Source: Rhexocercosporidium sp. MPI-PUGE-AT-0058
Taxonomy: Eukaryota > Ascomycota > Leotiomycetes > Helotiales
Assembly (NCBI GenBank): GCA_020746875.1
Contig: JAGTJL010000001.1
Coordinates: 1,860,001 to 1,924,000, forward strand
Length of the DNA stretch: 64,000 nucleotides
Direction: 5' to 3'
Positions 34,619 through 44,603 of this stretch are shown here, piece after piece; position 1 is the first letter of the stretch; the number at the start of each line of letters is the position of its first letter. The notes below the pieces were generated by a model, which did no database searches, was not told the DNA's origin, and saw only the letters and a list, made by a program, of their open reading frames with translations. The translations under genes were made by a program, and so were the position numbers.

Positions 34619-36282
34619 TCAAAGGCGTTCCAGTCTCCATTTCATACCCAGTTCCCTTTCGACCACAAACAGAACCCCAGAGAATGAGCATAAACAACCA
34701 AAGAATGTGAAAGTCCACCCCACACCAATCCGCTCAATCATATGTTGAAGGAATGCGACCGAGATTGCCGCCATTGTCCAGCGTATGAGTTTGCTAGATG
34801 CTTGTGCTGTTTCCGGGACATCTGGATTAATGTCAACAGGCAAGATGTTGGTTGTCTACTAGGTGATGAGCCTTACTCTTGCCCTGGACAAAAGTTCACT
34901 AGAAAGAATGATTCAGGTTCTCCTTACGTTGAAACAAGACTGTAATACGAGGCCTGAAATGAATGGAATAATGAGCGGCACCGCAAGGTGCTTGAAATGA
35001 TCAGCAAGCATCGCGGGATCGAAGATTGGACTCACCGTCTCCCTATCTACGGCCCATCCGAACGCAATCACTGTCCCCACTGCTATAATGAGAGGAGCAA
35101 AAACGCCTCGAAGTCGCGCTTTCTCGATGGGGAATGTTTTCAAATCGTCTCCCCGAACTCTGTCAATAGAAAGGCGATGCAATCCAGCCGTAAGTCGGTA
35201 ATCACGGTCAATCAGCTTTCCTGAAGCGATTGCTCCAAATGAGCAACCAATTCCGAAAGGTAGGTATATCAATCTGGCCTGCAGTTAATTGAGACGATAG
35301 ATGTCAACGAACAATGTTCCTAATGACGCAGTGATGCAGCAGAAGGTTGTGTACAAAAATGCTCCAGCAAAGACAACTGTTGCATTATCCTTCGCCGTCA
35401 GCTGACTTCAGTGGATTTGGGAACGATCAGGTCCGTTTCAAGGGAGCACTGTCCACAGCTGCGACCAAGAGACCGAAGAACTTGCAGAGAGGAGTGATCA
35501 GTCGAGAGTAAGATGGCGAATCATTACTTCCATTTCCAATCACGCCACGAGCTGTTCAGGGAGCATCAAGATCATAGCTGTCAGACAGGCCCCTGATAAT
35601 ATAGAAGAAACCAGAAGATCCAGCGCCAGCCTAGACTGTAAGATAGAGCACCGCCCATTAATGGCCCAAGAGCAGGAGCTGTCGTGATTCTGAATTTGTC
35701 AAATTCCATTCGAAAGCACGAAACTTAGGAGGGTAAACACCCAAATGACAGGGCGGCAACATAAGATCCTCTTTCGGAGAGCATCGAAATATCGGCAACG
35801 ACGCCGTATGCGATCGAGAAAGCTCCTACACAACATCAACTTTTGTCTTCGGAAATTCCGAGGAAGGTAATGCGATCACCAGAAATTCCAGCGCTCTGCA
35901 ACCCACGAAGCAGGAGCAATTCAGCAAATGATGACTGACAGGCAAGCCCAATATTGGCAAGTAAATAAAGACTCAAGGTAAATAGATATAACGGCCGTCT
36001 CCCGTAGATGTCAGATGCATCGCCAGTAATTGAAGGAGCAATTGCAGAGACTGCCATGTATATTGTGATCGAAATATTTATCTGGGCAATGGAGAGTCTC
36101 AAATCGCTTACAATAAGTGGGATAGAGGGGTAGTAGATGAAGCTGCTGAGTGTCGAGAACCATGCTGCTAGAGCCACTAACCACACTATGAAACGTTTTT
36201 GCCATGTGCCAAATAACGAGTATGCTAATAGTAGTTCGGAAATGACAGGAACATCCGTTCTCGTTTGTTTTTCATTGCTCAT
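34619..36282 (-). pseudogene. MFS drug:H+ antiporter (QDR/DHA1-like), multiply frameshifted
   Basis: The minus-strand start MSNEKQTRTDVPV (ATG 36282) leads into a clean N-terminal half: WLVALAAWFSTLSSFIYYPS, DIYGRRPLYLFTLSL, LLLLRGLQSAGISG. A plausible intron then gives AYGVVADISMLSERGSYVAA. After that the frame is lost at least twice, within GWRWIFWFLL (near 35620) and at LPE(T)ARGVIG (near 35560). A further stop lies before the LIYLPFGIGCSFGAIASGKL helix, and the last piece ends at 34619 (GWTFTFFGCLCSFSGVLFVV). All 12-TM landmarks of the family are present in order, so this is a formerly whole gene. It would have been a plasma-membrane exporter of drugs or metabolites. It ends about 100 bp from the kinase pseudogene, tail to tail. 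Confidence 0.8.
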
Positions 36283-36345
36283 GATCGGTGATCGCTGTGA
36301 GGCTGTTGAAAAGCCGCAAAAGGTCAATTCCGAGCTGAGTTCCAC

Positions 36346-36702
36346 ATAACCTCGTAGATACCTCGCGCAACGGGACGATGATGTGTGACGCTGTGTGTGG
36401 TGCTGGATAGGCTTGAGTTCGCTTTAAATCCAATCAGAGGGCGAAAAATCTGTCTCACCGGTCAGCCAAATTTACACGCTGCTTTTATACCATACTCGAA
36501 ATCCTATCAGGGGGCGGGATTCACACCTGATATGGATGAACACCCTTGTTAGAGCGCTTGCAGAAACAACGCGGGGCGGGCAATCACAAGCTCAAGTACA
36601 AGTCCTCGTCAAGATCTCATGCTGTTCTACTCTTAACTTTTTCTTGATCATTATCCGGGCTTTTCAAAGCTGCACCAACCTTCCCACCTTTTGTTTATCA
36701 CC
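36346..36702. promoter_or_regulatory. Divergent promoter region between the MFS pseudogene and the amidase
   Basis: About 360 bp separates two outward-facing starts, and two near-copies of a short sequence (AATCCAATCAGAGGGCG near 36427 and AATCCTATCAGGGGGCG near 36500) lie 70 bp apart. Such spaced repeats may be regulator sites serving both genes. Inference only. Confidence 0.4.
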
Positions 36703-38556
36703 ATGACAAGGTCAAGCAAGCAAGACTCCAACTGGGAAACAATATCCCGACAAAAGATTGCAAAGCGGAACTCGCAGATTCCTACAACATGGCTTATTTC
36801 CTCTGAACTGCTACCAAAAGATCCGCCAATCAAGGAGTATGGGACTCAAAATGTCGTGCAGCTCCCTCGAGAGTGTGGAATTCTCACATCTGCCGAAATC
36901 GAGATTACAGAGACTACCTCAGTCCAAAGTCTTCTTTCGATGATTGCCTCCCGAAAACTGTCAGCAACAGATGTTACGACAGCCTTCTGCAAACGCACTG
37001 CAATCGCTCAGCAACTTACGAATTGCATTACAGAGCCATTGTTCACTGCTGCCCTTGAAAGGGCCAAGGATCTCGATGAGTTCCTTGCCCGAGAAGGCAA
37101 AGTAGTTGGTCCTCTTCATGGACTACCAATCAGCATGAAGGACTCATTCGATATCATTGGAATCGATAGTTCAATCGGAATTGCTTCCCTTTGCTTCAAA
37201 CCAGCAACTTCCAACTCACCCTTAGTTGGTCTCCTCCTCTCGTTGGGTTGCATCATAATTTCCAAGACCAACATACCGCAAACTCTCAACTCCTTGGACA
37301 GTGTCAATAATGTCTTTGGTCGAACTATGAACCCAATCAATAGACTCTGTACTGCAGGAGGCAGCTCAGGTGGCGAAGGCGTTCTGGTAGCTATGCGTGG
37401 ATGTATGGTCGGGTGGGGAGGGGACACAGGAGGAAGCATTCGCGTTCCAGCAATGTGCAATGGGGTATTTGGAATCAAGCAGAGTAATGGCCGGGTACCA
37501 GCTGGAGGAGGCCCCTTGATATCACCTGATGGGATCTCCAGATGCACTATTCCTGCTGTGGTTGGCCCACTCGCAAGGTCTGTGGACGATATCGACTATG
37601 TGATGAGGGAGGTTGTCCCGAGGGCTTGGAAGTGGGGAGAAGACTGCTTTCCTGGCAGCTGGAGTCTTGATTCAGATTTCAGTGGTAGTGGTCCTCACGG
37701 TGAATTCGTCTTTGGGATTTTGAGAGGCGATGGCAATTGTGTGCCTCTCCCTCCAATGGCGAAGCTTCTGGACGAGGTCAAGACGAAGCTTAAACACTTT
37801 CCAAACACGACAGCCATCGAGGTTCCTACGCCCCCGGCGTGGACCAAATGCCAAAGTGTGATGGCGAAATTGATGGGCTCTGATGGAGGTGAAGTCATAC
37901 TTGATCTTTTGGAGGCAACTGGAGAGCCATTGGTGCCGTGGATGGTCGGGAAATTGAAACGCAGCAAACCCAAAACACTTCACGAAGTTGCTGAACTGCA
38001 GGCAAGAAGAACCAAATTGGAGCGCGGAATGATGGAATTGTGGGTTGAAGGTGACGGTAAAGGGGGCAAGAGGTGCAGAGTAGATGCCATTGTCTGCTTA
38101 ATCGCTCCTCACCCCGTGCCAGAGATCGAAAGATATAATGCGGTGGGTTATACCTCGAGCTGGACTTTATTGGATTACCCTGCTGGCACTGTTCCCATTC
38201 GGAACTTTTGCGAACAGGACCTTGAGCTCGGTCAATCTCTGACAGGGAATGCGATTTCAAGCTGGGACGAGAGGAATAGGCAGCTGTGGGACGAGAAGAC
38301 CGTAGATAGGAGGGTTTATCTTGGGACACCTCTCTCTGTCCAGGTGGTTACGCCTCGGCTTCAGGATAAAAGGTTGATTGAAGCCATGAGAATAGTTGAC
38401 GATGCGTGCATGGAAAGGGGGCCAAGGCTCGTTTGTAAATATTGGATGGTTTCGCTACCTATAGGGCGAGTTTTAACGAGATTCACCAAGAATACCATGT
38501 CCCGTCACATATTGTCGGGACAGGGCTTCGGTCAGCTTGTATCAACACTCCTTTGA
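36703..38556 (+). CDS. Amidase (amidase-signature family)
   Basis: A single exon of 617 residues from ATG 36703; the frame is open a little upstream but without another ATG. The protein is a Ser-cisSer-Lys amidase hydrolysing C-N amide bonds, probably cytosolic as no signal peptide is seen. Catalytic features are Lys146 in GLPISMKDSFD, cis-Ser221 in AGGSSGGEG and nucleophile Ser245 in GGDTGGSIRVPA. The spacings of 75 and 24 residues equal those in fatty acid amide hydrolase. FGIKQSNGRVP and a C-terminal YTSSWTLLDYPAGTVP are typical of fungal acetamidase-type members. The length is somewhat above the usual 540-570, with a basic N-terminal extension. No introns. The gene is divergently placed from a dead MFS exporter; substrate unknown. 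Acetamide or other small amides, or fatty amides, are possible. Confidence 0.9.
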   Translation: MTRSSKQDSNWETISRQKIAKRNSQIPTTWLISSELLPKDPPIKEYGTQNVVQLPRECGILTSAEIEITETTSVQSLLSMIASRKLSATDVTTAFCKRTAIAQQLTNCITEPLFTAALERAKDLDEFLAREGKVVGPLHGLPISMKDSFDIIGIDSSIGIASLCFKPATSNSPLVGLLLSLGCIIISKTNIPQTLNSLDSVNNVFGRTMNPINRLCTAGGSSGGEGVLVAMRGCMVGWGGDTGGSIRVPAMCNGVFGIKQSNGRVPAGGGPLISPDGISRCTIPAVVGPLARSVDDIDYVMREVVPRAWKWGEDCFPGSWSLDSDFSGSGPHGEFVFGILRGDGNCVPLPPMAKLLDEVKTKLKHFPNTTAIEVPTPPAWTKCQSVMAKLMGSDGGEVILDLLEATGEPLVPWMVGKLKRSKPKTLHEVAELQARRTKLERGMMELWVEGDGKGGKRCRVDAIVCLIAPHPVPEIERYNAVGYTSSWTLLDYPAGTVPIRNFCEQDLELGQSLTGNAISSWDERNRQLWDEKTVDRRVYLGTPLSVQVVTPRLQDKRLIEAMRIVDDACMERGPRLVCKYWMVSLPIGRVLTRFTKNTMSRHILSGQGFGQLVSTLL

Positions 38557-38760
38557 ATACCATTCCCAACTTGCGTAGTCCACGAGTTTGGGGCAACAGG
38601 CTTCAGTGGGGTCCAGGCATTGAGAGTCCCGACCTGCATTCGTTAGCAAGGCGGGCCTTGTTGCAGTACAGTATAATGTTCGCTTAATCGATCAAGTATG
38701 GGACTGAAGACATTGCAGCATCCTACTCTTTGAAGGAGATCTAGTTGGCGCGATAGTACC

Positions 38761-40521
38761 TTAATACTTATAAATCCTAGTCATCCATTGCAAAGTCCTC
38801 GTACTCATCCTGATGTGAAAACTGTTCCGAGGATCTGAAGTTGGCGGGGGAAAGATGTCGTAATCTGGGACACAATACTGGAAGCTCCTAAGCTCCTTTC
38901 GGGGTCGCCTCCTTCGTTTGTCTTCCTGAGTTAGAACGAATGCATTGCATATGACCCTCCAGTCTCCGGATTCGGCTTCTCTCAACACAACGGCCATGTC
39001 GTGTTTCGAAAACATACATATTTCATCTCCTTCTTGTGCCACGTCGGGCACTAACACATCCTGACCCCCCGGAAGGACGAAAGTTTTGATAATCGGTACC
39101 TCGGAGGCTGGTACGGCGTCTGTCGTTGACTGGACAGCTTCTTGCTGTTCAATGGTCAAAGAAAATTTCTTTGGGGCATCCGGGGGCTCCAGCCAAGTGT
39201 ATCCGATGGTTGATGTCGTTGGGTCTAAAATGTAACCGAACGCATTGTTTTGTGGTGGGTCAGGACCCTTGTATACAAGCAGCTCACTATCAAGCATCTT
39301 GTACATACTTGACCAGATGCCGTAAGTGCTTTCGTGCTTGGCATTGCCTTCACGCAACTTTCCGCATGAGTAGCCTAGGATGCATATTGGATCACGTGCC
39401 ATGGATACTGGTAGTGATGCTGGGTTCGAAAGCGAAAGTTTGAGGATCTTCTGAAGGAAGTGGCTGTAATGAACCATGTCTGGCGAAGCAGCTTGGCCAG
39501 AGAAAAACGTAGTCATCTCGAGCCCTAAAGCATCTCGATAGACCGCGGAAAGATCCTTTTCGTAATCTGGCTCGAATTTTCGTTCCTTGCAATCGCTTGC
39601 GAGCGCCAGCATACCATAGATCTTGTCTCTGCTTTCGCGACAGAGCGAGTTCTCGTGGCGATATAATAGTTGCTTCAAGTTCATACCCCGTTTTTGGAAA
39701 ATGAGTGCAGTCTCTAGAAGCTGAATCGCAGGAGTTTGCATCACTCTTTGCTTGATGGCCACGCTTCCAGGGTCCGTCTCTAGGTGTCGATCACGGTCAA
39801 CTTGCAAAAAGTCGTAGAATGCACTGCCAGCGGTCCAATCAAAAACTCGTCCACCACAATGAACAAGGACACTCTTTGCAAGCTGAATCTCCTGGATGAT
39901 CCAAGTTCTCTCCCAATAATCTCGACGGAAGAGGGAGTCGACCGCATGCCATTCCGAGGCTTCGTACCTTTCGTCGCCTTCGTACATGTACGAAGAGAAC
40001 TTTTTGGATTTATAGGATCGAGACGACTGAAATACTTCAGTGATGAAGTCTATGGCTTTCTCACTGTTGCCGCTGTGCTCTCCAATCCAGACGAGCACCC
40101 TTTGAGAATTTTGATATATCTGTCCCATCATGGCAACCTGATGACTTCTCTCTTTTCCATTACTCTGATCAATACACATGCTGTCGATCCATAAGCATCG
40201 ATATTTTCCGGATCCGCCCTTACGAAGTCGCTGGAGGGCTGAATGAAGATTTTTTGTTACACTGAAACTCTTCCCACTGACTGAGATAGGTCGAGCATCC
40301 CCAAGACCTTCTCCCCAGGTATATGATAGGGCCTCATAATTTGTATGGTCCTGAGAAGATGCAGGAATCAAGTGGCATCTTACCTCGGGCGTTTGACTTT
40401 CCCGTTCAAGCATCACGAGACGGAAGTCAGCCCACTCCGGGAGCTGGAAATGATTATATCTGTCTAGAGTGGTCGCAAGTTTTGGAGGAGATTTGCAAGA
40501 TGATGATGAATCAATATCCAT
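38761..40521 (-). CDS. HET-domain protein (heterokaryon incompatibility)
   Basis: The protein is 586 residues from ATG 40521 (MDIDSSSS); the frame extends upstream without an ATG. The HET domain (PF06985) shows its three classic blocks: YEALSYTWGE at about 62-71, CLWIDSMCIDQ near 109-119 with VLVWIGE near 142-148, and RDYWERTWIIQE near 200-211. The C-terminal half includes the HET-associated tail (GDEICMFSKHDMAVVLRE). HET proteins trigger growth arrest or cell death when unlike hyphae fuse, usually under control of a partner gene. The next gene upstream on the same strand is an unknown protein starting about 1.2 kb away, with only 110 bp between its stop and this start. The reading frame is intact with no RIP stops. 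Confidence 0.9.
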   Translation of the reverse strand: MDIDSSSSCKSPPKLATTLDRYNHFQLPEWADFRLVMLERESQTPEVRCHLIPASSQDHTNYEALSYTWGEGLGDARPISVSGKSFSVTKNLHSALQRLRKGGSGKYRCLWIDSMCIDQSNGKERSHQVAMMGQIYQNSQRVLVWIGEHSGNSEKAIDFITEVFQSSRSYKSKKFSSYMYEGDERYEASEWHAVDSLFRRDYWERTWIIQEIQLAKSVLVHCGGRVFDWTAGSAFYDFLQVDRDRHLETDPGSVAIKQRVMQTPAIQLLETALIFQKRGMNLKQLLYRHENSLCRESRDKIYGMLALASDCKERKFEPDYEKDLSAVYRDALGLEMTTFFSGQAASPDMVHYSHFLQKILKLSLSNPASLPVSMARDPICILGYSCGKLREGNAKHESTYGIWSSMYKMLDSELLVYKGPDPPQNNAFGYILDPTTSTIGYTWLEPPDAPKKFSLTIEQQEAVQSTTDAVPASEVPIIKTFVLPGGQDVLVPDVAQEGDEICMFSKHDMAVVLREAESGDWRVICNAFVLTQEDKRRRRPRKELRSFQYCVPDYDIFPPPTSDPRNSFHIRMSTRTLQWMTRIYKY

Positions 40522-40630
40522 TTGCGGAGAAAGCACATTTCGGCTGCTACAGTGTTGGTCTTTCGGAGGGTCGTCCCCACATTGGGCTGCTAACAAGCGA
40601 ATTAGCCAGGGACTTTGATTGATCTAGAAG

Positions 40631-41725
40631 CTAGGAAATACCATCCGCAATGTCGAAGTCCGATAGAAACTGAGAAAAGTCTCTTGGGGGTTCTTCTGTA
40701 AGCCTCTGGATGAGAAGAATCTGGTCTGGCTTGGAAAGCTGCTCAAGGCGTGCCAACAGGCCTGAGTCTGCAGCTGTTGCCAAAACAAAGACAATCATTC
40801 CGTAATTCCTTCCACATTTATAGAATAGAGATCCTAAAGATTCGGAGTCGTCATGCTGGAAAGTTTCCATATTTCTCATCAGTTGCTCGGCGGTCACTGA
40901 GCTTGGTTTCTTTAGCGCAGATTTCATGATTGTCTCCAACATCAGCAGATTGATGTCGGATTCATCAAGTTCAACATGACGGATGGCTTCAATAAGCTCC
41001 TGACGGACGTGGCTAGGGTGTCTTGCAAATGCGGTGGGGATGTTGATTGCCTCGCTGCCGAATAATGAAATCTTGATATGGGAGCGATCATTTCGGCCAT
41101 CAAACTCTGAGAGTCGCTTCTCGTGCGACTCAAAAGTCACGGTCCCGTTAACACCAACCCCCATCATTTCGGAGGGCAAGTCGTGGTCATGTAGATCTGC
41201 CATCTCTAGCTCTTGATAATTTGTAGCAAGAAGATGTTGAGACAGGAGGTTGACTGCACCGCCGCACTTCCTTTTTCCTCCTGTAAGCCGCAATTTGGAG
41301 GTGTGGCTGGGACCTCCAGCACACCTCGCTTACGAGGCTAGTGACAGTAACTTAACGGAGTACTTACGTACCCTGTTATTTCGCTTCGCGACAAAAATAT
41401 CAACAATAGCCTTGAGAATGTGACTTCCACGGACTGGCTCTTGACTCGACCACAAATTCCGGTCGAGCAGAACACGTTCGACTGGCACGGAGTACAAGAC
41501 TGGAGCGGTGTCCTTTGTGCTATTATTTTGATGGTTGTCCCCATACCTGTACTTTAGAGTGCCAATTTGCCACTGTGGACATATATGGGAAGTGTTTGAG
41601 GGCAAGGATATTTTCGACTCCGAGTCTCTCCTAACTAAAGAGAATAAGAGCATGCTGCTGAAGACACCTTCTGAGGGCGAAGTTGGAAAATAGTGTCCAT
41701 TTAATTGATCAAGAGATCTCTTCAT
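40631..41725 (-). CDS. Hypothetical protein next to the HET gene
   Basis: Two exons (41725-41368 and 41280-40631) joined over an 87-bp intron (GTAAGT...TTACAG) give 335 residues. I do not recognise the family. The protein has no signal peptide or membrane helix. A basic patch (KRNNRVRGKRKCGG) spans the splice junction. The C-terminal half (about 200-335) is acidic and predicted helical (LLMLETIMKSALKKPSS, DQILLIQRLTEEPPRDFSQFL). The gene lies 110 bp upstream of the HET gene on the same strand. HET genes are often paired with a control gene, so a functional link is possible but unproven. The exon structure is supported by canonical splice sites and a total length divisible by three; the ATG is the first in frame. 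Confidence 0.65.
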
Positions 41726-42097
41726 GCTGAGATGATTTTACTCCAACAGTCTAGTGATCTTTCATTTGCGTCTCAGCAGAAGAGCTCCGTCATCAGGTAG
41801 CGTCAACACAGCTTTCTGCAATGTAGGCGCGTGGTGAAACAAAGATGCCCACCCAAGGTCAGGTAGCTAGGCACAATCAATCCCTTGCATCAATTCTTGT
41901 TTATCATGGAATATCTGTCTGATGAAAAATCCGAGCAGCAGATTTTTAATTAACTCTTTCTTCCTTAAAGCAACCCCGAATCTACTCCCTAAGTATGCTC
42001 CATTCAGTGAAATAGAAGCAGTCTTTTGATCATGGACCGCAACATCGTCAAAGCATCCTTGAGGAATCTAGTATTACCCAGAAGGTACTGTTAAAAG
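41726..42097. other. Intergenic, nothing recognised
   Basis: The stretch holds the leader of the hypothetical gene and the 3' region of the GFA-domain gene. No motif was recognised. Confidence 0.4.
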
Positions 42098-43195
42098 TTA
42101 CATAATATTTTTCTCCTCTTTCCATTTCTTCAATCCATCACCCAAACTCGCAACAAGATCCTTGCTAAGAGCAAGCTCCTCAAAACTTACTCTATCAGTC
42201 CACCAATCAAGCCAACTTTCGACTCGTGCTCCTTGTTCTGGGTCAAGCACACCGACACTTACATCAATGAGCTCCGGTCTTTCTTCGCAATGCCAGAAAA
42301 TAGTAGCGCCGCAAACACCACAGAATTCTCTCAATACACCCTTCGAGCTCTGGTAGCTTTTCAGCGTACCCATGGCAAAGTCGAGGGGCGTTCCATCTTC
42401 TTGGAAGATATTGCATTTGGGGACGAAAGCCCACGGCTGGATTTCACATCCAGTAGCCAAGCGACATGAAGTACATGCGCATGTTCCAGCGAGGTATTTT
42501 GAACCGTTTTCTCGTAGCCACCATGTCTCGTTCTTCGGATTCTCAGAAGAGTGGGAGTGATATGGGACCATCAAATCCGGGAAAGGGGAGTGTACTTCCT
42601 TGGAAGCTTCATCTGGCCGAGTGATGTAGAACTTCACCGCACCACAATGACATCCTGCTTTCAATTTGTCGTCCTTGGGTGGCATTTCCCCCTTCTTTGG
42701 CAAAGTCATGAGTGAGCCTTCAGGCACAAATTCACCATCCTTCAAGTCCCAACAGGCCCAGCGCTTCAACGCCTCTTGTGTACCATCAGCTCGCTTGATG
42801 TCCTTAAACCAGACGCTTATCCCACCATCCAGGGTATCATTGACCCATTTACATCCCGTCCACTTGATCAAACCTTCCGTACGATCCCAAAGGCCCGTAT
42901 TGAAAACGCACACCGTTTGCCCTCTTTCGACCATAGTGAAGGTATGTGCACCACATGTTGAGCAGAAATGCCTCGCTACTCCTTTCGATGTTTCGTAGGC
43001 AGTCGTCTTGAACAGAGCAGGGTCGAACATCTGGCCCCGTGGAACGAGGATGCTGGACCAGCCACAGGAGCCCGAGACTCGCCGGCAGTTATTGCAGAGA
43101 CATAGAGCGCGATTCATGGGAAGCTCTGAATTGGGAAATTCGACTGTGACAGTGAAGCCACTGCATGCGCAGGTCGAGGTGACGGCGGTAGTCAT
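42098..43195 (-). CDS. Protein with two GFA (Mss4-like) zinc domains
   Basis: The protein is 365 residues from ATG 43195 (MTTAVTSTCACSG). The frame is open further upstream, but that part lacks conservation-like character, so the internal ATG is preferred. Two tandem GFA/CENP-V domains (PF04828) each carry the zinc ligands. The first has C9-x-C11, LCLCNNC (32, 34, 37) and HFCSTCGAHTF; the second has AGCHCGAVKF, GTCACTSCRLATG and EFCGVCGATIFW. The family is named for glutathione-dependent formaldehyde-activating enzyme, but most fungal members have no proven reaction. Doubled versions are common in ascomycetes. A cytosolic zinc protein with a possible thiol-adduct or detoxification role is an inference. 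Single exon, no signs of decay. Confidence 0.88.
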   Translation of the reverse strand: MTTAVTSTCACSGFTVTVEFPNSELPMNRALCLCNNCRRVSGSCGWSSILVPRGQMFDPALFKTTAYETSKGVARHFCSTCGAHTFTMVERGQTVCVFNTGLWDRTEGLIKWTGCKWVNDTLDGGISVWFKDIKRADGTQEALKRWACWDLKDGEFVPEGSLMTLPKKGEMPPKDDKLKAGCHCGAVKFYITRPDEASKEVHSPFPDLMVPYHSHSSENPKNETWWLRENGSKYLAGTCACTSCRLATGCEIQPWAFVPKCNIFQEDGTPLDFAMGTLKSYQSSKGVLREFCGVCGATIFWHCEERPELIDVSVGVLDPEQGARVESWLDWWTDRVSFEELALSKDLVASLGDGLKKWKEEKNIM

Positions 43196-44603
43196 AATTG
43201 TATGGATTTTTCGAGTGTTCGAACGAGAATAGAGAACTAGTAGACACTCGATTGCCAGGTGGTCAACGTTGACGAAGAGGATAATCTCCTTCTTAGAATT
43301 CAAGACGTTGTCAATGGAAGTTCGACCTACCGTTTTCGAGCCACAGCCAGGAAATAGGCACCAGTGCCAATGCTGACTCAATCCAGGTATGCATGCAGAT
43401 CACGACAGGCTGATTGCAGAGTTAGAGAAAAACTGCTATAGCACGGATGTGATGCAGATCTGAAGGCATGAGCTTATGCGTGACAACGGGCAAGATAGTG
43501 ATGCTGAAGCCATACATGACAAGGGTTCAGCAGAGGTGATGCTATTCAGAAATTGATCAAATCCCTCGGGACAGAAATCCAACCCAACTTAGCCGACGTC
43601 TCCGACACCGCTGACCAAGAAGAGGGAGCAGCCACTCACTAGCTGCCGCGGTTAAGCTTCTCACAGTGTCGGCTCGGCGTAAGGTTTGGGCGGGTCTCGG
43701 TTGACCCAAGCGGCTGTGGATTTTTGATTCTTTCAACAACAAACATCCAGGAACAGCCCCACTGCTGTATAAGTTTCTTCCAATACCACAGCTTATTCGA
43801 GTGCAGCGTCACCGACTTTCCTCTCAAGCATGCAATCTTCTTTTCGTTTCGTTTATGTGTTCTCTGCTATAGCAAATATCGTCGGTGACGTAGCTAGTGC
43901 TGCCAGACGTCTGATGCTGATTAACTTAACAAGCGAGGGTCTCCTGATATGAGAGCGAAGATCTCATATTCGCAGAACATTTACGAAGTACACAGAACAT
44001 TTACAACAATAGGGTCTAGATAGTTTATGACGATTTCTCCCATCACTGTGAGACGCACAATTCAGAGCGGTCCAGTGGAGACAAGAAGACCGAGTGTCCC
44101 CATTCCCCGTATTGAGAATCGGGCAGCTTGAGAAATAGAGCACTTTCCTCCGTTCCGCCACAAGCAACGATATAGTACTTCTATACAACCAACGAGATCT
44201 GTGCATTCCGTCAGATCCCAGTCGGAACTGAGACATGGCTCTACTTTTATCATCAGTTTCTTCTGGTTGGTCGACACATTGGGACTCAGCGAGATATCGC
44301 CGCTCGATGCCAAGACATGGCAGCATTTGAGTGGCCGCTCGCCGTAATTCGGTCCGCTTCTGGCACATCTCAAATGCCATCATGATGCTTTTGATATCGT
44401 GGATGTTTCGAAGCTTTTCGTGCAGGGGGCGGATCTTGTGCCGGGCTCTCATATATAACCACCCAGTCCCATGCTGCTGGGAGCTTTTGGTGTCACTTCA
44501 AAAGTTTTCTCGCTTCTCATCTACAAACTACCACAACGACCACAACCTTTCAAACATTTACTGTCTGATCTAGTATCATATCTGCGGCTGAGAATCGACC
44601 GTC
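43196..44603. other. Intergenic; promoter of the MFS gene at its right end
   Basis: Only short, motif-free frames occur (43557-43742, 43964-44452). The last 200 bp holds a TATA-like site and the leader of the gene that starts at 44604. Confidence 0.45.
44450..44458 (+). promoter_or_regulatory. TATA-like box for the DHA1 transporter
   Basis: CATATATAA lies about 145 bp before ATG 44604, followed by a pyrimidine-rich leader. This is a plausible core promoter position. Confidence 0.4.

Noticed and set aside
42098..43381. Longer N-terminus for the GFA protein, starting at 43381
   Set aside because: The extra 62 residues look non-coding, and the domain starts immediately after the ATG at 43195.
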